Shown here one piece after another: positions 60,230 to 64,000 of a stretch of DNA of 64,000 nt. Position 1 is the stretch's first letter. Each line of letters opens with the position of its first letter. The position numbers and the translations under genes were made by a program. The stretch spans positions 1 to 64,000 of the forward strand of contig JAMPIV010006380.1 of the NCBI GenBank assembly GCA_024509875.1. Reading direction: 5' to 3'. The notes under the pieces are model-generated. The model was not told the origin of the DNA and did no database searches. It was given only the letters and a program-made list of their open reading frames with translations. This DNA is from Oreohelix idahoensis (taxonomy: Eukaryota; Mollusca; Gastropoda; Stylommatophora; Oreohelicidae).

Positions 60230-63200
60230 GGGAGATTCTATGAATCATCAGTTTCCAGAACTATTTTCTATCTAAACTTTCGAATGCCTTTCCAATGTCT
60301 ATATATCCGATATAACGTGGTTAAAGTTTCAGTTCAAAAATTTGTTTAGCTGGGAATTTTTATTTATACTTGGCATGTTCTTGTTGGGGCTTTGAATAGC
60401 TTATATGCATTAGTAGCTAATTAATGTGTTTGCTACTTTTCTTCCCCAAGCTTTAACACCAGGACCCCCCCCCCCCCCTTTTTTTTATTTTAAAGAATGC
60501 ATTTGGTTTATAAGTGTCTCTGCGTTTTGCACCTCAAATTGTGTGACGGTTCATAATTACAGTCGACACTTGCACACTAAGATACATGTCCACGAAACAC
60601 TGCTAAAGGGAAATAACCCCAAGTGAATCTTCTGTGCGAAACGATGTGAAACGTTCTTTTGGAGATTACCAAGGTTTTTTTTTTTTCAAGAAAATTATTT
60701 TGGCCAATACTTCAAGAAGTGGAGAAAAAGTTTATACAAAACTCTATAACAGAGCATTACAACTGGATGCAATTTTATCATCAGAAGTGGCCCCCCACGT
60801 ACCACAAGAGTTTCAACCCTTTAATCTCCTTGACACTCTAAAGGGGAGGGGGGGAGCAGGTCCATTTGGGTCATGACTCCAGTGACGTATAATGGAAAGA
60901 TAGCCTACAGTAATCTGACAGGTGTAACCTCGTAGCGTTCTATGATTTGCTAGCAAAACCTTGCATTTGCAGTCTGTGTTTACTCACTTTTAGTCCTACC
61001 TCTTTTTCTGTTAACACGAGCTAACTTATAGTTTACAAACTGCATGACCTGTCAGTCATAACAGGTAGCGAATCAGGTTTGTTTAACTAGTTTTCTCACA
61101 CGAGCTTATCTGTCAATCATACGATACCTGACAGATCGCACGTGAAGAACCAAAGACCCTTTGAAGTTCGTAGTCAGGGCCTGTGCTCTTTGATCTCCAG
61201 AAGCGGGCATTCGTACGGGCAATCCTGTTACCCGTAAAAGTCTTTTGATGGCGGTCGAACGCCAGAGAAAAGCCGACCGTAAACTCTTAACTGGGGAACG
61301 CTGTTCATGATTCTCTTGATACACACGGTAATGTGAAAAGTAACATCATCTATAGATCAGAGAAACATGATGATATATAAACTGTGTTTTCTTAAAGCTG
61401 CTATCAGTTGTCACTCAGAATTTTTGGATAGCCTAAGCATGTAGTCTAGAACCATTGTGGAAGATATGTTAATAGCATTCGTGGGGATTTTCATGCGGAT
61501 TTTCTGGTAATAAAAATTAGTGTTACGCGATTAAGAGTGTTAAGCTTTTACCATTATAATTCACTTAGATTTTCTAGCTGTTAGAACTAGTAAAATAAAT
61601 AACGCGTAGCAATTTCATACCAACATGTTATGAATTAATTTTCATCACCATCTTTCTCACACAAGAAGAGACGGTTTTAGTTGATTGATTTAATTCTATG
61701 CGCGACTGATAGTGACAGAAAAGAATTCACGTTTATTTCATTGTGCGTATTTATTATAAGTGACTATTATTTAATATCATACAACTAAACTAACAGACGC
61801 CGACAATTTACTAGATATAAATGACAGGCGATATTTATGTAAGTGCGCATATGGATAACTGAATAATAATTAACATTGTATGCTGATCGTTAAAGCGCGA
61901 GAAATGGGGCGGGGAGAGTGCATATCTCCATCCGACCTGAAATCTCAGCGCTAAGCGAAAGCTGACCGTATAGGCGTAAGGGAAAACACCTGTGCCGTTT
62001 AACTTTAATCAGGACTGACGGAGTTGATAAGAGATCGTCTTGTCCCTGTCTGTGTGCTTATATATATAGCTATATAGACTAGTAGCATTTTTTTCATAAA
62101 TGTTTTTTATTCCTAGCAGACCTGATCACAAGGGCGTCCAGCGGTCTCTTTCGGTCTTTTTTTTATTTACTGATTGGTTAATGTTGTCTTTTTCTTGGTT
62201 TGTGCGTCACAATTTCATTTGTGAGCAATTGTGCCAACGATACATGAGAAACATTTTAACTTATAAATTTAAACTGGACTTACCAATACCCAGATATTTT
62301 TCCAATTTTTACCAGCCCACTGGGGTATACACAATAACACATATACTCCCGACTTCTGACAGTCGTTTCAAGAGGATTTATCCAGAAAGTTACGCTGTTT
62401 CAGAATCGGCACTCTCCCATAGAGTCAGCCGATAGGATTACCATCATCATCATTTGTAACGATTTTAGCAACCAGATGTTTCCCAATACTGGAAGTATTT
62501 TCCTCTTTTTTTTTTAAACTGTGAACCTCAAGAGTACGGTTTGCTACACTAACTATTCATCCAGGAATAACCAACCCCCAGATTCGGCGTTCACCTCATT
62601 AATCTTATGGGTTAGAGGATGGACTGGGGCCAATTTGGGAAATACTCCTGACATTTTTATATTAAGGAACCATTGTAGTTCCTGTAGCGGAAGGTTTTAT
62701 ATGTGTGAGATGATAGTGCTAGAGTAGAAATAGTATTCTCTCCAGAATGTGTGAGGTCCCAGTGACAGAGAAGTACACTGGTATCACTCGATAGTCACGG
62801 CTGTGAAAGTATCTGGACTGAAAATATTCAGAGAACAGTCAGACCTTACTGCGCCACCTCCGCTATGTGACCACCTGTGATATAATAAAAATTCAACCAA
62901 ACTCAGTATCAACTATATTGAATGAATAAAGCTGGTGAATACAATTTATATCCTCTTTATTTACATCTATCTAATTGTGGTGATTGTGTGTGACTGGTGA
63001 TACAAAAGTTATATTTATACAAAACCAAATTGGCGAATTCAATTACAGTTTTTGCAAGTTAAACTAAAATGTCATTTCTTTAGACTCTTCCAATTAGTTG
63101 GGTAATAGACTTCTTCACTGTCTTATTCACTTTATAACTTTCACTAGTTTATCACGCAAATTGTCATCACAAAACTCTGCTTGACAATTATCACTTCTTG

Positions 63201-64000
63201 GTTGCACGATTGTCACAAATATCACTCATCTGTTAGGTTAATCAGTGTTCATATGAGATGTACAGCTTCAGTAGGTCTTGCTTCTACCAATCCAGACACT
63301 GCCGGGGCGATTCGCATTGATCATCGAGCAATTCTTGATCATTGACCTCTGACTTTTGGTTGACAAGTATGAACCTGCAGATAATTGTAGGATATGTGGC
63401 TATTTGTGGATAACAATTACCACATTCCTATTGTAGGTGAGATGAATTTGTTTTCAGATGTATGCGTGAAAATGCATGATTATGGATCAGTGACAAGACA
63501 GGTGTCTACTGTGGAACATTTTATAAAATCAAATAATACAAAATAATATGTACACACATATATGGTATGAGGTTATAGTATCCCCCTGCCTGACACGTTA
63601 GCTCTGTAAAGTGCAGTAACTTGATGACAGAATGAATAAGCCCTGATAATGATTGTGCTAGCCCTGATACGGACTCAGTCATGGTGGTTATATTTCGGGT
63701 TCCAATCTTCAACAATCATATCAAGTAATAAATTAATATACATGATACTTTCATAACATATAGATTAAACAAATCCTGAAATAAAGTTGTAATTACTGTA
63801 TTATTTTACATAGTAACTTTACATACCCTCGCAGGATCTAATTAAGATCAGTAAAGACTGGCTTTAGTGGAGTAACAGAACTGCCTGGCTGCAAATAACA
63901 AGATATTGGCCGTGACACGTTTCTCTCTCTCCAGCCGTTGTCCTTCTGTCTTGCCTCGCTGTACAAGTGAATTTGAAATCATTTACGTCCGCCCTTATAT
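60230..64000. other. Unassigned region upstream of GGA
   Basis: I see no supported gene, terminal repeat or array. It contains a C/T run at 60464-60486, G-rich 60843-60855 and scattered AT-rich sequence. Longer frames here (for example 62100-62435) lack any recognisable domain. Unidentified regulatory sequence or exons of a neighbouring gene cannot be excluded. Confidence 0.4.

Noticed and set aside
62100..62435. 111-codon plus-strand frame
   Set aside because: No recognisable domain, unusual composition, no splice-supported extension and no repeat support.

Overview
The window is animal nuclear DNA: AT-rich, intron-bearing and dense in transposons. It is dominated by one host gene on the minus strand, a GGA-family (Golgi-localized, gamma-ear-containing, ARF-binding) clathrin adaptor. 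Ten of its exons lie between 47509 (start codon) and 8440. They encode the VHS domain, the GAT domain and the start of the hinge, 347 residues with every splice phase matching. The rest of the hinge and the GAE domain were not found and probably lie beyond the left edge. The mix of APE-type LINEs, tRNA-headed SINEs, mariner/Tc1, a TTAA-targeting transposon and invertebrate-style LTR elements suggests an invertebrate, perhaps a mollusc. That taxonomic guess is weak.

Left part (1-8440): a decayed Ty3/gypsy-type gag, LINE 3' ends, a minisatellite, tRNA-derived SINEs, a hAT MITE with a perfect 8-bp target duplication, and an internally deleted Tc1-like element. GGA introns (8551-47472) hold a TTAA-flanked DNA transposon with a 659-codon transposase broken by one stop (14210-17863), a dead mariner (18095-19428), a near full-length RT/RNase H LINE that splits a Tc1 gene and itself carries two smaller retroposons (22545-26731), a foldback element with a 59-bp tandem core (about 28008-28672), a 70-bp minisatellite beside the exon 2 donor, and an APE LINE with its RT mostly deleted (32959-35839).

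GGA intron 1 contains a nested stack. A degenerate RNase H LINE (about 35925-38358, resuming at 46811) is split by an LTR element (38359-46810). Its 5' LTR is in turn split by two LINE insertions, one with a 90-bp target duplication and one with a 915-codon open RT/RNase H frame. This LTR element has no recognisable pol; its only gene encodes a coiled-coil protein with a basic tail.

A second, related pol-less LTR element lies 182 bp upstream of the GGA start codon (47692-58629), arranged LTR-internal-LTR-internal-LTR with a perfect 5-bp target duplication. In its internal region the coiled-coil segment is inverted relative to the basic-tail segment, and a perfect 24-bp-arm palindrome sits at the primer-binding-site end. 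Its LTRs point in the same direction as GGA.

Right part (58630-64000): a LINE RNase H tail split by a Tigger-like element, a LINE 3' end, a SINE tail, then about 3.8 kb where I recognise nothing.
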